Of a stretch of DNA of 64,000 bases, positions 63,392 through 64,000 are shown one piece after another. Made by a program: the position numbers and the translations under genes. The DNA lies in NCBI RefSeq assembly GCF_046546475.1, contig NZ_JBKGXS010000013.1:26733-90732 (forward strand). The letters are read 5' to 3'. The stretch's first letter is position 1, and the number at the start of each line of letters is the position of its first letter. The notes under the pieces are model-generated. The model made no database searches and was not told the DNA's origin. It saw nothing but the letters and a program-made list of their open reading frames with translations. The stretch is from Pseudonocardia phyllosphaerae. GTDB lineage: Bacteria; Actinomycetota; Actinomycetes; Mycobacteriales; Pseudonocardiaceae.

Positions 63392-63583
63392 ATGAAGCGT
63401 CGGCGCGCCGTTGCCAGGGTCGCGGTCACGGCCCTCATGGTGGGAATTCTCGGGACTGGACTGGGTGTCGCGGAGGCCTCCGCGGGGCCGCCGAACACAG
63501 TGGTCCCCCCCGCAAAGCATGGCTGTGGCTACGTCACCACTGGCGCCCTGTGGTGGAAGAAGACAGTCTGGCGCTGCTGGTGA
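63392..63583 (+). CDS. Small secreted peptide, 63 residues
   Basis: ATG at 63392 preceded by GAGAGGAAG. A basic start MKRRRAVARV and a hydrophobic core VAVTALMVGILGTGLGVAEA look like a signal peptide cleaved near ASAG. The mature part of about 32 residues contains two cysteines in GCGYVTTGALWWKKTVWRCW, which could form one disulfide loop rich in Trp. It could be a signal, a ligand or an antimicrobial peptide; none of this is shown. Its stop overlaps the GTG of the FHA gene (GTGA). Confidence 0.65.
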   Translation: MKRRRAVARVAVTALMVGILGTGLGVAEASAGPPNTVVPPAKHGCGYVTTGALWWKKTVWRCW

Positions 63584-63877
63584 GCGACGACTGGCCCCCG
63601 GCGGAGGTCCGGTTCGCCGCCCGCCGCTGGGAGGTCGTGGCCGGTCGTCATGTCACATTCGGACGGGGCGCGTCCTGCGATATCCGCTTCGGTGCAGATC
63701 CGCTCGATGACTTCGTGTCCCGCACCGCGGGTTCGTTGACCGGGCTCGCCGACGGGGTGCTGGTTCGCAACACGTCGTCCACGAAATCGATCACGCTCTT
63801 CGCCGTGCCCGGGCCGGAGACGACCATCCGGCCCGGTGCGGCGGTCGGGACGATGCCGCACTTCCGGTGCCAGCTAG
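63580..63877 (+). pseudogene. FHA-domain protein gene cut off by an insertion element
   Basis: From the GTG at 63580 the frame reads VSDDWPPAEVRFAARRWEVV, then HVTFGRGASCDIRFGADPLDDFVSRTAGSL and FAVPGPETTIRPGAAVG, an FHA-like pattern with Gly-Arg and Ser-Arg positions. After residue 99 the sequence switches into the insertion element and stops at 63945, giving a 121-residue chimera. The original C-terminus must lie beyond the element. An FHA role would fit the kinases nearby. It is coupled to the secreted peptide gene. Confidence 0.65.
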
Positions 63878-64000
63878 GGCGTGTCTCCCAAACTGGTGGA
63901 TCGGGGTGCGCGATGCTTGATCGGTGTCGCGCACTGCTGTCCTGACCGACGCTCAGTGGGCCCGTCTGGCCCCGTTGCTGCCCTCGTCGGAGGGTCGTCG
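63878..64000 (+). mobile_element. IS5-family insertion sequence, left end
   Basis: The element seems to start at GGGCGTGTCTCCCAAACTGG (63878), preceded by CTAG (63874-63877), a fit to the YTAR target duplication of IS5-type elements. The transposase start follows within 50 bases. The right end lies outside the window, so neither the inverted repeat nor the second CTAG can be checked here. Confidence 0.7.
63924..64000 (+). CDS. IS5-family transposase, N-terminal part
   Basis: From GTG 63924 the visible 25 residues read VSRTAVLTDAQWARLAPLLP and SSEGR, the N-terminal domain of IS5/IS427-group transposases. The gene continues past the window edge. It has no clear ribosome binding site, which is usual for such elements. 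Whether it is intact cannot be seen. Confidence 0.75.
   Translation, partial: MSRTAVLTDAQWARLAPLLPSSEGR

Overview
The window is GC-rich chromosomal DNA from an actinomycete. GTG starts are frequent, stop/start overlaps are common, and the protein repertoire (mycothiol-dependent nitroreductase family, Rpf-like transglycosylase, DUF222/HNH protein, PknB-type kinases, FHA proteins, PEBP, DUF2252) points to the Pseudonocardiales, probably a Pseudonocardia-like organism. This assignment is inferred from protein character; no rRNA or tRNA gene is present to settle it.

Layout. 1-17.5 kb is mostly housekeeping: a truncated ATP-grasp protein, an F420/flavin oxidoreductase, an asparagine-synthase-type amidotransferase (NAGGN type) translationally coupled to an S9 peptidase, a Ser/Thr kinase, an Rpf-like cell-wall hydrolase, a decayed toxin next to an intact antitoxin, a DsbA-like protein, aminopeptidase N, and a two-component system. 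15.3-28.2 kb carries nucleotide-sugar supply: rfbB-rfbC-ugd (followed by DUF2252, a CtaJ-like membrane protein and DUF5130) diverges from rfbD-rfbA-GPP34-PhoD. Next comes an aminotransferase / SAF-domain oxidoreductase / RmlC-like trio. 28.2-49.2 kb is a Wzx/Wzy-type exopolysaccharide cluster: acetyltransferase, flippase, polymerase, Wzz/tyrosine-kinase fusion, lipoprotein glycoside hydrolase, four glycosyltransferases, a CelD-like acetyltransferase, gmd, fcl and two phosphoglycosyl transferases. The stretch of about 28.8-40.9 kb is visibly less GC-biased than its flanks, as expected for a variable polysaccharide locus. A small operon (iron-type binding protein, erythromycin-esterase-like protein, flavin monooxygenase) behind a likely DtxR/IdeR box is set into the cluster at 44.6-47.5 kb.

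49.3-56.7 kb is a signalling island on the minus strand. Two tandem receptor Ser/Thr kinases share an eight-cysteine extracytoplasmic domain, which is also found in a kinase-less membrane-anchored paralogue. A lipoprotein, an FHA protein and a low-molecular-weight tyrosine phosphatase accompany them. A GMC oxidoreductase operon with a perfect 19-bp palindrome upstream follows, then an HNH protein. The right end holds a tightly overlapping set of unrecognised membrane and small proteins. Divergent from it, across a 30-bp near-palindrome, are a small secreted Cys peptide and an FHA protein that an IS5-family element has cut off. The element runs out of the window.

The most promising uncharacterised systems are the eight-cysteine receptor-kinase set (49.3-56.7 kb), the chained small-protein module at 60.9-63.9 kb, and the iron-box operon.
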